48,894 nucleotides of DNA from Cudoniella acicularis (GCA_013054445.1 JAAMPI010000238.1:1-48894); one strand, 5' to 3'. Positions 1 through 11,789 are shown, numbered from the stretch's first letter. Notes: generated by a model not told the origin, from the sequence alone. Program-made: numbers and translations.

Positions 1-211
1 TCCTTTAGAAGTTTTAAGAAATAGAGAAAATTAAGAGCCGGATGTTTTAAGTAGTAAAAAAAAGCCTCTAGATATAAGAAATTTTAAGATTAACTAGGCG
101 AAGGTAAAATACTTAAAAAGACTTTAATATTCGTTCGTACTAACCTTTAAGATCTATACGTCTAATAGCGCTCTTAAGGAATAGTCCGCCTACTATAAAT
201 CGATTATATAA

Positions 212-718
212 GTCCTAGAACGATTTAGAGATCCTTTAGATATAGAGCGGTTCTTAGAAACACTACCGGTTATGTTTTAATATTTATAAAATATTTCGTT
301 AACCTTAAACGTTATTCGAGACTAACTGTTAGGAGAATAGGGATATAAAGACGCTAGGGATAGGATAAAAGATAGGAAGCGTTAACGGATAGGTCCGAAT
401 TATTATTTATAGTCCGAACCTTTTGATTTTTAATATAGAAATAGAGAGCTACTTCTCTTAGACAATACTAGAGTTACTATTATAAGGATAGCCCTAAGTA
501 GAGGAAGGGTCCGAATAGCCCGTATATACTATATAACGCCTATAGACTTTAGTACGCTAAAATTGCTACGAAGTACTAGAAATCTCTCTTAAATTATCCC
601 CGAGATCTAAACTATTCTAAAAAGTTTTTTTAAGGACTAAAAAACCTAATATAAATCCGATTCGGTTTATATATAAACGATATCTTTAGCCTTACTAGGA
701 TATTTATAGTATATTTTA
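212..718 (+). pseudogene. Decayed frame, unknown family
   Basis: The frame running through the ATG at 272 is readable to about 570, with TAA/TAG at positions that fit former Gln or Trp codons. It is rich in Arg, Asp and Leu. From about 540 the more protein-like reading moves to another frame, which holds a motif of the type NYPRDLNYS and continues to about 718. A lost intron or an indel could explain the move. The real start may lie upstream, even left of the window. I do not recognise the family. No transposase or polymerase motif is visible. Confidence 0.4.
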
Positions 719-1714
719 TATGAAAATTATAGCGTATAAAAGTAGGGTTTACGTAATCGATTTAATACTTTTATATCAGGCGTTTAAGAGTAGGTAGGGA
801 AGAACATATGTTTTTTAAGGCCTAGTATATATAATTATAATATAATAAGAGACGAGGGAGAGAGGAGGGAAAAGACCGGAAAGAATAGGATAAGCGGCTA
901 TATCTAGTTTAGGTTAGCTTTAATCGTGCTTATAGATAAAGAAAGGCTTTTTTATATATATTCGACGCTTTCTAATATTTTTTTTATTATCTTAAAATTA
1001 GGCAACCTACGATACCTCTCTCCTAAATATAGATTATAAATCATTATAAGATAACTATATCAGTTTATCTACTAAAACTAAAAGGTATATATACGAAAAG
1101 GGGACGCGAAAGTACTAGAGAAAACCTTAAGATCTTATCTTCTTATAGTTAAGGTAGCCTGCCCGCTACTTTAGAATCTAACCCCTGATATTAAAATAAA
1201 CCTAAATACGATATATTTAGAAGAAATAAAATAGAGAAATCTACGCGTCTAGATCTAAAACCGCTACTATAAGGTCTCGAGCGCTATAATACGCCGAAAT
1301 TTCACCCTATATTAAGAGGCGTTTAACGACTAGGAGCGGTTACCCGAGAGAATAATTACGGAATTAGTAGATTAATCTTAATTATTTATTTAGTCGGACC
1401 CTATAAAAAGATTAGACTTTAAACTACTAAAACTAATAGCGGAACTCTGATCTCTCTTTTATTAGGCGAAAATTATATAAACTCAATTATAGGACTAGAC
1501 AATCTCTATTTAGGATTATAATTCTAAGAAAATACGTACGTAAATAGCTTATTTATTATTTTATAAGATTTATTACGAAAAGAATTATTTTAATAGAATA
1601 TATAGAAAATTTAAGATAAAATAGTTCTTACGTTTAATAATATTATTTAACTTAAAGTAAATCTCTAGGCTAATAGCTCTTATCACCTCTAGTATAACAT
1701 ATAGAATACTAATA
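719..1714. other. Stretch without a supported gene
   Basis: Heavily TpA-rich sequence. Short readable pieces occur on the plus strand near 1150-1400 but switch frame often, and none shows a family motif. I see no repeat or regulatory structure that I can support. Confidence 0.5.
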
Positions 1715-3415
1715 GATTTAAAAATATATAATAAACTAGATCTTTTAAATAATCAGAATTTTAATACGGATACGTCTTAAACATATAAGACATCTATATT
1801 ATAAGATCACTCCCTTTTCGATCTAGACGACACTCGTTCTTTAAACCTAGATTAATTTTATTATACTTGCGAAAACGTTCCTATTTCTGACTAGACCTAG
1901 CCCTCTAGGACAGATAATATCGGTTATAGATAATAACTCGTATTTAAAATCAGTTATCTAAACGAATATTAGTTTGCCTATAAAATTACCGTACTATCCT
2001 CGGGGAAAAGTGATTTTAGTACTAAAGAAGCCGCTTAGACCGACATTAGCGTTAATTAGGCTATAGAAACTATAAGGTCTTATAATATTCTTAAAAAGTC
2101 ATTAGAAAAATAGATTTAGATATACGAGAATTTCTATTAGCGCTATAACAAATATACGAAACCGAGGCTAAATAGTAGTTCTAGGATAGTAGTAAAAGAA
2201 ATGTTAAAGAACTAGGGCATTGTTAGCTAAGATTTAGAGTAGCCGGGAGCTTAATAGTATTATTTAGATTAGCTATTAGAATACGAAACGTAGCCGGTAA
2301 ACAACTATATTCTTTCTTAATCTAATATCTTATTTATTATATTAAGTATATAAAATTTATTACCTGCCTATAATAGCTCGAGTAAGTGTCTAAGAGAGTT
2401 TCTTTCTTACTAGATCGAGTATAAAAGAAATTTTATTAATATAAAGACTTTAATACTAATAACTATTATAGTTTTATCGAATAACTTATTACCTAGAGAC
2501 AACTAAAATAAATACGCTAATAAGGGTCTTACTATCTCGCGTTTTTAGACTACTTCTTAAATTATTAAGGCTACTACTAGTCAATAATTAGAGAGTCTTA
2601 ATAGAAGAGCGGCTGTTTCTAGGAAATTCCTTATAGAAAAATGTCTTACTATTCCTTTAATACTAGGAAAACGTAATACCGAAATCTCTAGACTTAGCGA
2701 AGAAAGCGTAAAGAAAGATAATATGATTAGGGAGCTCGAGGCCGAGAAATCCGAGATATAAAAGCAAATTACTAATTTAGAGCTAGGAATTAAATTCTAC
2801 GAAGACTAATTAAAAGATATAAAGAAGACTAAGGCTAATCTTAGGGCCCTAGAGGTAGAGTATAAAAATCTTAAACTAGACTTAGTATTACTAGAGTTAT
2901 ATCTAGGAGCGGCTTAAAAATTAGCTACGTTATAAAATAGAGAGCTAGAAGACCTACGAGCTCTAGGAAATGACTTAAAGTCGGAAGTTATAAGCTTTAA
3001 GAAACAGGTAATAGATTAGGAGAAAGAGGTCAGAACACTTAATAAGAGGCTTACTTAGGATACGAATAACCGCCTTCGAGAAGAAGATTAAAAGCGTATT
3101 GCCTAAAGAGATCTCCGAAAGCTAGAGGTCGAGAAGATCTAGTAGACTTCTTTAAGCGACAAGTCGTTAGAAAAGCTTATAAAGGTTCGAAGAAGGGAGA
3201 TTACGCGTCGTCTACCGGTAGAAGAAGGACAAGATCGCGCCGTAGACGAACTTAGTAATTCCTAGGATAAAGCGCTATTAGAAAATCATATACTAAGTAT
3301 AGGGAAGACCTTAGGCTCCGGACTTTATTCCTTACGAACTGTTCTCGCCTCTAAGCGTATAGAGCGTATTAGAGTTATACGTCTAAACAATATACGTATA
3401 TATATATATAGATGT
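1715..3415 (+). pseudogene. Large coiled-coil protein relic
   Basis: A single plus-strand frame of about 567 codons can be followed without a frame change. The first part (to about 2560) looks globular and helical. The second part, from the in-frame ATG at 2723 onward, is a long Glu/Lys/Leu-rich heptad region typical of a coiled coil, with pieces such as RELEAEKSEI. Nearly all interruptions are TAA or TAG at sites where Gln or Trp is plausible. It ends before a short (TA)n run near 3400. The SET relic lies 400 bp downstream on the same strand but in another frame; a common gene cannot be shown. Many fungal nuclear and repeat-encoded proteins have such coils, so function stays open. Confidence 0.55.
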
Positions 3416-3815
3416 TAGTACGTGGGCTACGATAAGCAATTCTTTAGTCTAGATACGCTATAGCGGTATACTTACGAAAAAAGGAGTTCGTACCCGAGTT
3501 ACGATAAGGAATTCTTATTATTAACACCTCTTTTAAGCTAGGGTAGGTATAGATATACCGAAAGTCGCTTTAGTAGGAAAGCTCTTGCCTTCCCTTCTAA
3601 CCCTAGTACTATTAATAACGTCTGCTCTAATAAGGTATTATATTATAGCTCTACTTCTTTAGGTATTAAAGAGCGATGCTTAAATGACGATACGCTAATA
3701 AGGAGAGATAGTATCGTAGATAGATCGACGTTAGAAGGTTTTATATTCGGTATAATAGAACAATAACCTTTATTAAAAAAAAAGAAAACGATAACTAGAG
3801 GAGAATACGCCTCTA
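3416..3815. other. Spacer between coiled-coil and SET relics
   Basis: It contains a near-repeat of a phrase around acgataagcaattcttt and acgataaggaattcttat (about 3428 and 3501) and an A run just before the SET frame at about 3775-3783. The repeated phrase suggests an internal duplication of about 73 bp. No gene is supported. Confidence 0.4.
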
Positions 3816-4335
3816 ATGTCTAATACTCGAACTGATCGTATTATACGATAGAGTCTTATCCGGGAGTCGTTAGACCCTTTTAAACATAAGAAGATAAAGG
3901 TATACGTCTAGAAAGATAGAATTTATAAGAATAGATTGTTTATTAGAGAATATATCTAGTAATATTATATAATTATCGAATATATAAAAAAAGGAAATTT
4001 CTAAAGAAGAGGTAAAAATTCGAGAAGAGCGCGATAAAGAGTAGGGTAAGGTCTTTAGTTATCGTTTTAGGATTAATAGGTATATAGTTATTAACGCTAG
4101 TAGTACGAAATATAAAGGTAATAAGTCTCGTTATATTAATCATAGTTGTTAGCTAAACTCTATAATACGAATTATCCGATTAAATAGACGAAAGCGTCTT
4201 ATCTTTTACGTATTACGTAATATCGCTATTGACCGGGAAATCACCTACGATTATAAATTCGAGCTAGAGATCGACGGCTTAAATCGTATAAAATACCGAT
4301 ATAGTACGAAAGACTATAAGGGGTTTCTTAACTAG
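3816..4335 (+). pseudogene. SET plus post-SET domain relic
   Basis: SET enzymes transfer methyl groups to lysine, mostly on histones. Starting at the retained ATG at 3816, the frame shows a degraded SET N-flank ending in an IIEYI-like segment. A run of seven A at 3986-3992 then shifts the frame by one base. The next frame carries NKSRYINHSC (His at 4141, Cys at 4147), the pseudoknot core of SET domains, then ITYDYKFE (Tyr at 4246), which holds the catalytic Tyr. A post-SET follows in which three Tyr codons at 4294, 4300 and 4315 have the spacing of Cys-x-Cys-x4-Cys, ending in KGFLN and a stop at 4333. TGC/TGT to TAC/TAT is exactly the RIP change. At about 173 codons it is little more than the domain itself. 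The end resembles SET1/KMT2-type proteins, but the subfamily is uncertain. It is broken by the frameshift and by TAG at 4150 and 4042. Confidence 0.85.
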
Positions 4336-5149
4336 TAGCCTTATATTTAGAAATTTTAGGGAAAGTTTCTTAATATATAGAATAAGAGGGATTTATTTTA
4401 GTATACTTCGAAACGATTTTAAGCGGTCTGGCTTAGTTACTTTATATAGACTTAAGATGTTTGGCTATATTAAAGATATAGGCGGTTATATTTCTTTAGT
4501 CACTTATATTTAGTAATATTTTTAGCTAGGGAGGAACGTACGTTAGGTAGGAGAGCTAGACTATATAGTGCGTATAGATTCTCTAGCCTAAATCCTATCT
4601 AAAGTTATTCTAGTTCTAAAGCTAGTGCTATACTACTATATATACGAAAAGTTATATAAACTTAGCTATCTAGAGAAATATATATATAGCCACCTACGAC
4701 GCGGTTATAATTCTTGCTCGGGAGGACGGTCAGCCGCTGTTTAGTAGCGTCGAGAGAAGTTTAAGATTAGTATTTAAGGGTAATATAAAGGATATAGTAA
4801 CGAGTAGGGGGATAGGGGCTTAGAAGATAAGGATTTGCTTTTCTATACTTTAATATAAGAAGAATTTTATTTATATCGTATATCTATATCTTCCTTTTAA
4901 TAAAAACCTACGTTATATACGCTTTAGTACTCTCGAATCAATATGTTAAATAAAGATCCTTAACTTAATATCCCTTTTTAAGTCTCGATAGGCCCTTCTC
5001 TATATTCCTTTTCTATTCTTTACCTAGGAATAACTCTACTAAAGAATACGAACACTATTAATCTTAGATCAAGCTTAAATCCCTTATAACTCTAAACTTG
5101 GTAAGGGAACGGGTAATCCCGTATTAGTATATTAGATTGTCACTAAGCC
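4336..5149. other. Stretch without a supported gene
   Basis: The region after the SET relic has short plus-strand readable pieces, for example after an ATG near 4457, but with dense stops and no family motif. No repeat or RNA gene is evident. Confidence 0.4.
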
Positions 5150-5545
5150 TCGATTATCGAACAGCTACTATACTCGAGAGTTAGTGATTTCGTTATGTTT
5201 TACGGCTTTAAACCTATAATTGACCTTTAAGAAGTGCTTAGCTAGGAATAGGTTGACTAGTCTTTATTCGAATATGATATATATAAGCTATAACTATTAG
5301 AAGTAGTAATATAAAGCCTAGAAACTAAGATAGAGACTGTTAGTAGTATAGCGAAGCAGGCGTATAACGAGGCGCTTAGCTATATTATGTCTAAGGTTAT
5401 AAAATTAGGCTAGATTTATTAAGATATATATTCTTAAGAACTTTAAGAGGACTTTAAATATCTAGGATTAATATATTTTAACTAGAAAAAAGGTTAAGAA
5501 TTTATTATTATCTATAAGAAAATAGTTATTCTTTTTGTTTTTTAA
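5150..5545 (+). pseudogene. Decayed frame, unknown family
   Basis: A plus-strand frame of about 131 codons, including the in-frame ATG at 5195, ends at TAA 5543. It reads as an amphipathic helical protein with aromatic residues. The segment around 5325-5390 (SLETKIETVSSIAKQ type) looks like a helix or short coiled coil. Interruptions are TAA/TAG only and fit former Gln and Trp. The N-terminal part is probably missing or in another frame. I do not recognise the family. Confidence 0.45.
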
Positions 5546-6177
5546 CTTGATTTATTAAACCTTTTAAGTGTTCTATAATATTTGTCGTGCTCGTTTAATA
5601 TAGTATATAGCTAGAGGTAGTATATAAGAGGCCTCGCATTCCTTAGTTCTATACGAAGAGCTAAAAGATACCCCGAACTAATACTAATCGTACCCTAGAA
5701 ACTTTATTAAAGTTAGGATTAGAGTTAGGGTTAGGTAGAAGAGAACCAGGTAAGTGTCTTACTAATCTTCCCTCGATCTTATAGCGGGTAGAGGTGTATA
5801 GCGTGCTAAGCGGGCGACATTAGCGTAGCTTATTAGGGGTGCTCCCCTAGGCTTGCCCTGCCTATAGCACATTTCTCTAAGATCAAACATATCTTCTCTT
5901 TAGCCTTTAACACGGTTTAATAATAAAAGACGACCGACTAGACATTAATTCTAATTTGAAAACACTATTACTAGAAAGTCTATAAGACAAAATACGTTTA
6001 AGTACTCGACCTAGCGTAGAGGTTCTATTATAGAACCTATAACTATTTCTCTAAGACTTTACTCTAGATTCTCCTTTATATAACATCGAAGAAGCGATCC
6101 GTATAACCTCTACTAACAGTTTTTATCTAACAACCCTTATAGATAGAGATTCTTCGAATTTATATATTAATATTCCT
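5546..6177. other. Spacer with GC-rich hairpin
   Basis: At 5831-5852 the sequence forms a short perfect stem with arms taggggt and cccta around a four-base loop, inside a GC-richer patch (5810-5880) that retains CpA and TpG. A putative short intron-like unit, with gtaagt near 5751 and ending in tatag near 5784, lies upstream but would be only about 35 nt. No gene is supported. The patch could be a leader or terminator of a neighbouring relic. Confidence 0.3.
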
Positions 6178-7077
6178 ATGATTACTACTACGGGTAATGT
6201 TTCCTCGACTTCGGACAACGAGATCCTTAGGACGTCTGACCTTGACAAGGCTCTTAACTAGATTATCGGATAGGGGCTTAAAGGCAACACGTTTGACTTG
6301 ATAGTCCTAGCCCTGGTCTTGACTAACGAGTTTAAGTCAATGATTTATTAGACGGTCCTTTAGCGTATATTAGACTTAACCCTAGAGAGAAGCTTTAAAG
6401 TTTTAAAAGACATTGCCTTACTATTTCTTCGAGCGGTCAATAATAGTATTATTTCGATCTTAGATAGTAAGACTCTATTAAGATCTGACCTCTAACGGCT
6501 TCTTAGATTAATTGTCGAATAGGCCGTTAAAGAAGAACAATACGGCCTAGAATCACTAGCCCCTGTCCTCACTAAAGAGTTTAAGGCTTTGTCTTATCCA
6601 GATGTCTTTAAAAGGATCTTTAACAGACCCTTAAATCTATCTTTCGAGTATACGAAGGCCATTACCAAGCCCTTCCTTCTATATATAGACATAGATGACT
6701 ATTTAGAACTCTATATTACCTATATTTGTCGTTTTAAGGCCTTAGTCGATTTTGATCAAGTCTTTACTAAAGATTAATACGCCGAAGAATTCCTATTCGC
6801 CTCTATTATCCTAATTAAGGTAGTAAAAGAATATAGCCTAGAAGAAGTTAAGAGAAAGCTAAGATACTTTATAAATAATAACGTGTTAGTTGTCTTTACT
6901 TTAACGCCTTAAAGACGAATATAACTTATTCGTCCGTAAAACTTTTTTAAGAATACCTTAAATAATAAAAACAGTGATTTAGATAAACATATATAAGACT
7001 TTATACTAAAGTCGGTATTAAGAATTAACGTATTAGAAGAAGAATTTATTATTAATATACTATCTTAGATCCTTTAA
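6178..7077 (+). pseudogene. Helical protein relic, unknown family
   Basis: From the ATG at 6178 one frame runs about 300 codons to TAA at 7075. Stop density is low: the piece 6589-6777 is open for 62 codons. Protein sequence is rich in Leu, Ile, Asp and Lys and seems to contain two similar halves, with the LTNEFKSM-like segment near 6325 echoed by LTKEFKAL near 6572. This suggests an internal helical repeat of about 80 residues. Stops are TAA/TAG at Gln/Trp-like places. RIP damage is milder here than at 3.8-5.5 kb. No catalytic motif is visible and I do not recognise the family. Confidence 0.5.
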
Positions 7078-7549
7078 TCTACTATAGAGTAGCTCTAAAT
7101 AGCTTTAACTCGGAGATTTTAGTCGACTACCTGACCTATACTTAGTATAAGTCCTTCTCCTTGATTTGCCCTAATACCGTCGCTGATTCCCTAAGTCATC
7201 GATTAATAATAGTAAATAGAGACATTATATCGCCTAGGCTATAGAGATATAAAGAATATATAGAGGGAGGATAAAGGGGGGGCTTAGGGCCAGGCAAGCT
7301 TACTAAGTATAACTAGTTGCGTGTCGGTAATAGATTCGGGATATACTAGTTAAAAAGGCGTTTAGAATTTTTCTTATACTTGATTCTATAACTATATAAT
7401 ACTCTATTAGTTTTCTTTTTATTATAACTATAATAATCCTATAATACTCTTATTAAGGTTAATATTCCTATTTAAATCCTCTCGTCCTCTTCTATTACTA
7501 TTAGCTATCTTTATCTTTCTTTAACAAACGTGACCGTATTAATATTCGA
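7078..7549. other. Spacer
   Basis: Mixed AT-rich sequence with a G run near 7277-7284 and a GC-richer patch to about 7345. No gene, repeat or RNA is supported. Confidence 0.4.
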
Positions 7550-8377
7550 CCTAGGTATAATCGTATATACTCGTATAGATATAACGACATTAAGGACTTG
7601 GTCGGAGTAAGAAACGATAGTTTAACTAGGTTAGCGATAGAAATAGTAGGTTACTAGTATATAATAGAATATTTATATATATATAAATTTCTGCCTAGAC
7701 CTTCGCTAGATATAAAGAATATTATATATACTATCCCTTTCTAGGTTTAATTGTTAGGTAGCGTTAAAAGACGAGCTGTTAGAAGATATAGGCACTATCT
7801 ATCTTCCGATCTATAAACAGACTAGCCCGAGTTCTCTATCGAGTAGACGCTCTATAAGTAAGACTTAGATCGCGATCGGAGTAGAGGAGAAAGATATAGT
7901 TGCCGCTCTACCTAAGACGAAAAGAAGTTATAGGAAAAGTCGATATAGGTAATAAGATAGTTATAGCTAGGTCATTTTAAGAATCCCGCTATTCTATAGA
8001 AAGCTATATAAAGGTTCGAGAACAACTAACCCTAGGGTTGTCTCCCTCGCCGTTAAGGTAGAGGATATATGATATTGTTATCCGAGGTCTATAACGAAAT
8101 CCACTGTCCTATACGGAAGGCCTAAGATCAGCGATAGCGGCTAGTTTAGAGCTAGGTATTAGGGTAGGGAGCGGAGGGGGGAGGAGATTAGGGGATAGCG
8201 AGAAACAACGGGATTTCTTAGAATAAGTAAGAGACCTTCTCGTACTACGTAATCTTTACTTTAAGAGTTAACGTCTTAGGAAGTAAGAAATGACAGCTAT
8301 TAGTTATAGGATCTATAAGAATATATATTTATATAAAGTGTCCGAAATACCGTCGGCTATATAATGTCCTTTTATAA
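7550..8377 (+). pseudogene. Arg/Asp-rich protein relic, unknown family
   Basis: A plus-strand frame of about 275 codons ends at TAA 8375. The middle (about 7740-7920) is strongly charged, with many Arg, Asp and Glu codons. The C-terminal end around 8300-8370 has alternating Tyr codons and one Cys codon in a pattern that would become Cys-rich if the Tyr codons were TGC/TGT before RIP, so a small zinc-binding end is possible. The frame is interrupted only by TAA and TAG apart from one TGA near 8290. Family not recognised. Confidence 0.45.
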
Positions 8378-8930
8378 TTTTCTCTAGATATTTAATACTA
8401 GTATAAAGTCCTCGCCTACCCTCCTTGCCCTATTCTAACCCTTTTTATACTTCTTAGAAACCTAAGTCAAAGAAACACTATTTATTTTCTATTTATTAGT
8501 ATTTTCGAAGAAACTAACGTCGATAACCCTTATATTATAATATCGAAATAGGCTAAAATAAGCCAAAACGAGTTAATAGAGGATATTAATATAAATACTT
8601 CTTTTTAAGAATAGATTATCCTTAAAATTAGGTTCTGTTCTGTCCTAGTAAAATAAATTATTTTAGAGTTTATATTAATTACCTCGTATGTTTCCCTTAC
8701 TTCTTATTTATCTAAGTTATAACTAATTTAGTTAGAAAAGGCGGAAGGTTTAGAATAACTTTAATAATTTTAGACGGACATATTATAGAGGATTAAGAAG
8801 ATATTATAAGGTCAGCGCTTACTAAATTATAATAATATATATACTAGCGACAAAAGGTTACTATAAGAAAATACGGGTAAAATAGGCTCTATAGAATACG
8901 AGGTGCTATACGGGAAGTAGTAGTAATGAC
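8378..8930. other. Readable but unassigned stretch
   Basis: Two plus-strand frames remain partly readable through 8380-8660, so the relic upstream may extend into it through an intron or frameshift. I cannot choose between the frames. Nothing recognisable is seen. Confidence 0.3.
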
Positions 8931-9760
8931 TGTCGCCTTATAATACTCTAGTTATAAATAAATATATCAGTAGAGAGCCCCTTAACCTATTTCTTTCCTA
9001 TACGATTGTCTCGACGCCTTTAAGTTACTAAAAGTTCTACTTTACGATCGATATATCTTCTTTAATCCCGTTTTTAGCTAAGCTAAAGTATCTCGAGCTT
9101 TTTCGAGACGATAAGAATAGAGATATATTTATCTCTTTAAGCGAAATCCTGTTTATAACACCCTTAGCTTTCTACGATTTAGAGGGGCGCTCCGGCTAGT
9201 ACTCGTTACGATCTATATAGAAATATATCGCCGATTCTATAGGCCAAAGTCTAGACGTCGAAGAATAAAGAGTGCTTTATATTATCTAAAAAGCAGTTTA
9301 TTAAGGCCTACGATTATAGTTATAATACTTCTAAAATCCCCTATCCGAATACAAGCTCCCGAACGTTAATAGATACTTTTAAGATATAGAAAAACTCTTT
9401 AAGGGGACGATAAATATCTTAATATAGATAAGTGATAGTAATTCCGCTATAAGCGGTAGGGACGGGGATACTTACGAACTACTAGATTCGGAGAAGGAGT
9501 ATACTTTAGAGAAAAGGAAGGACAAAGAGGACGAACACTATATAGAAGGTCATAGGACATACGAGATACTATTTTTAGGGAACCGAGTGTCGAGAGAGAT
9601 ACGAGGGCCTTAAGACGAGAAAGGGAGAAGCGATGACAATGATTTAAATAAAGGAGGAGATGTTCTATATATATAGAGACTAGAAGAAAAAGATCGAGGC
9701 ACGTCCTATATATACGGCAGGTCAAACAGAGTGCCCTTCGGCACGATAAGGGGGCCGGGA
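8931..9760 (+). pseudogene. Relic with acidic C-terminal region
   Basis: A continuous plus-strand frame of about 275 codons begins near 8931. It reads as a globular helical part to about 9420, including a SIGQSLDVEE-like segment, followed by a highly charged Asp/Glu/Lys region at 9430-9690 with almost no stops. The open minus-strand frame at 9447-9725 is the shadow of this charged segment. The layout, globular then acidic low-complexity, is common in fungal repeat-encoded and nuclear proteins but does not identify a family. Confidence 0.5.
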
Positions 9761-9880
9761 ACTAACTATAAGATACTATCTATATATATTTTCGCTTTAA
9801 GAGTCGGCACTATACTACTACTATATAGAGTGTCATACTTAACTATTCGTGTTCGTGACCAAATTTAAGACGAGAATTAG

Positions 9881-9932
9881 TACCCTAGTCGCTAATCGCT
9901 ATTTAAACCCGCGCTCGCCGTTAAATCGCCCC
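9881..9932 (+). repeat. Direct repeat copy A
   Basis: This shares its whole length with 11259-11327, including gctaatcgct, tttaaacccgcgctcgcc and gttaaat. Where the copies differ, several changes are G to A in TpG (copy A has tagtc and gcta where copy B has tgatc and gctg), the direction expected from RIP. Copy A lacks the internal gcgctcgcc duplication. The pair lies about 1.38 kb apart and may mark ends of an element or a duplicated border. Confidence 0.7.
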
Positions 9933-10140
9933 CTAAAAAAAAGCCTTTTAGAATATAGAAGTTGATCTGATAGGTTCGGTTAGTAGTAGAAGCGCGCGGT
10001 ATATTAAGGATTTGTTTTTACTCTTAACAAATACCCCTTACTATCTACTATATATGACTACTTCGTTCTAAATACGCTAGCCCTTGCCGCTACTACTATC
10101 CGCTAGACAAACATCTATTAGTTTTTCTTGTTCCTGTTCT

Positions 10141-10880
10141 TATAAAGCATATCACGGCGATAGTATCTATATCTATAAGGGCGGAACGCTAATCTAGCCA
10201 ACTATATATTAACGATTTAGTATATATTAACACTAAGATAGTACCGAATCAATAGCCTATACTAAAAGTTATACTACTAAGCTTGTTACTTTTAAAGGTT
10301 TACGATGACTAGGTACGTAGAAAAGTGGCGATAAAAGAGGAAGGTAAGTTTTCTATTACCCTATAAAGCACGAGTATAATATAAGGCACTTTAGCGTAGC
10401 TACGCCTTTAAAATAAATCGAATTTAGAAGGATACTATATCTATATCTATAAGGCTAGCTCGTAACTATACCTTACGAAGCCCGGAACACATATTAGCTC
10501 GTATACCTTATCGTAAGGATAAGACTGACTTTATTAATCGGTAGGGATATTGTTAGTAGACGACGGCTAGTCGCCTAGCCGAGAGGACGAAGCTGATCTA
10601 GCGAGATTAGCGGGTGTCCTTATAAGTGGCCCTAGGCAGGCACTATTAGTATAAGAGAAGATTTTATTAAAGGTTCTATGTTTTATTATTAGTGTTATTT
10701 TTAAGGGTATAAAGCGCTAACTTGACGTACTACGCGCTTATACCTAGAATAGAAATCTAACTATTATTCTCCCTAATAGCCTCTTATATCTAGTTACTAT
10801 TACGAGTATACGTAAAGAATTTAGACGTAAAGTCAATACCGATTTAGCTAGTACGATAACGCCTCTAGACGGCATTTAAT
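10141..10880 (+). pseudogene. Possible decayed frame between repeats
   Basis: A plus-strand frame is readable for about 245 codons with TAA/TAG interruptions that fit former Gln, but stops are more frequent than in the neighbouring relics and no motif is recognised. It lies inside the segment bounded by the 9.88 and 11.26 kb direct repeats. It may be the internal part of that unit. Confidence 0.3.
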
Positions 10881-11258
10881 CCCTTAAATTATTTTAGAGT
10901 TAACCCTTTTTATTATAATTTCTCTTAAACAAAATTGTTTCGCGTAGCCTAAAGACAAGTTAGATAATATAACCACCTCGCGACTACTCTAGCTATATTA
11001 TATAAGAAAGTTCCTCTACCTTATTTCTAGCCTAGTCTAGTACTCCTCGCCGACCGACGAATTTATATAGTCTTATATAGTATATCTTATCGTTCTTGGC
11101 TCGATAGACACAGCGCGCCGGGGACAGACATAATCTCTATTTACGGGCGCTCGATTCGAATACGTGGCGATAATATACCTCGGTATACGAGAACTTAGAA
11201 TAGCAAACGTTAGATTATAGTAAACTCGCTTAAGGTTGCTTGCTAGCCGCCACGACCC

Positions 11259-11327
11259 TACCCTGATCGCTAATCGCTGTTTAAACCCGCGCTCGCCGCG
11301 CTCGCCGTTAAATTACCAAATAGCCCC
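11259..11327 (+). repeat. Direct repeat copy B
   Basis: This is the partner of 9881-9932. It carries a tandem duplication of gcgctcgcc and keeps TpG where copy A has TpA, so it is the less mutated copy. After it comes a GC-richer stretch (11330-11570) containing a phrase around actttagtctata that resembles the 75-bp array near 18.0 kb. Confidence 0.7.
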
Positions 11328-11789
11328 TCGTATATATATAGCCTAGCCACTATAGCTATAAGCTTTCGGGTATAGTATAACTATAACCTTCTAAGGCTTA
11401 CTATAGGCCTATAGAACTTCGCGCGTATGTTTTATAGATCACCCGGAAACCGTAGCCGCTAGCTTGACTATCTAGATAATTGTCGTAGTCTATAGTTTAC
11501 GTGTATAGCCTAAGTCTAGTGTCTATACTTTAGTCTATAACCCTCCTACGGCGATGCCTAGAATCATAGACCCCTTAAGCTTCGTACTTATATATCTTGG
11601 CCCCGGGTACTAACAATAGCTTAAGAGATTTATATACTAAATAAACTTGTTAAGGGACGTATATAATCTAGCCTACGGATATTACTATTATTTTCTAAGT
11701 CTAGAATTTAGAGACGCTCCTTTTTGCCTTTTATACTAGACGTGATTTTTACTATACCGTCCTAGCTACTTAATACTTATACCTATTCC
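11328..11789. other. Spacer, related in part to the 18-kb array
   Basis: The phrase ctatactttagtctataaccctcc near 11523 is similar to the repeat unit at 17960-18250. No coding frame is supported in this interval. Confidence 0.35.

Noticed and set aside
2723..3415. Myosin or kinesin tail
   Set aside because: Only heptad composition supports it; no motor domain is nearby.
5722..5736. Telomere-like ttagggttagg
   Set aside because: Only about two units, surrounded by variants; no real telomeric array.
5751..5785. Short intron with gtaagt and tatag
   Set aside because: About 35 nt is below the usual fungal minimum and the flanking exons are not readable.
5810..5880. tRNA-like GC-rich patch
   Set aside because: There is a short stem but no B-box or cloverleaf pairing.
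7960..8000. Possible retroviral-type zinc knuckle (GHF)
   Set aside because: The required Cys or former-Cys codons are not at the right spacing in any frame.
9447..9725. Open minus-strand frame of 92 codons
   Set aside because: It lies antisense to a charged Asp/Glu/Lys region that continues a longer readable plus-strand frame, and its own product is Leu/Ser/Tyr-rich as expected for a shadow.
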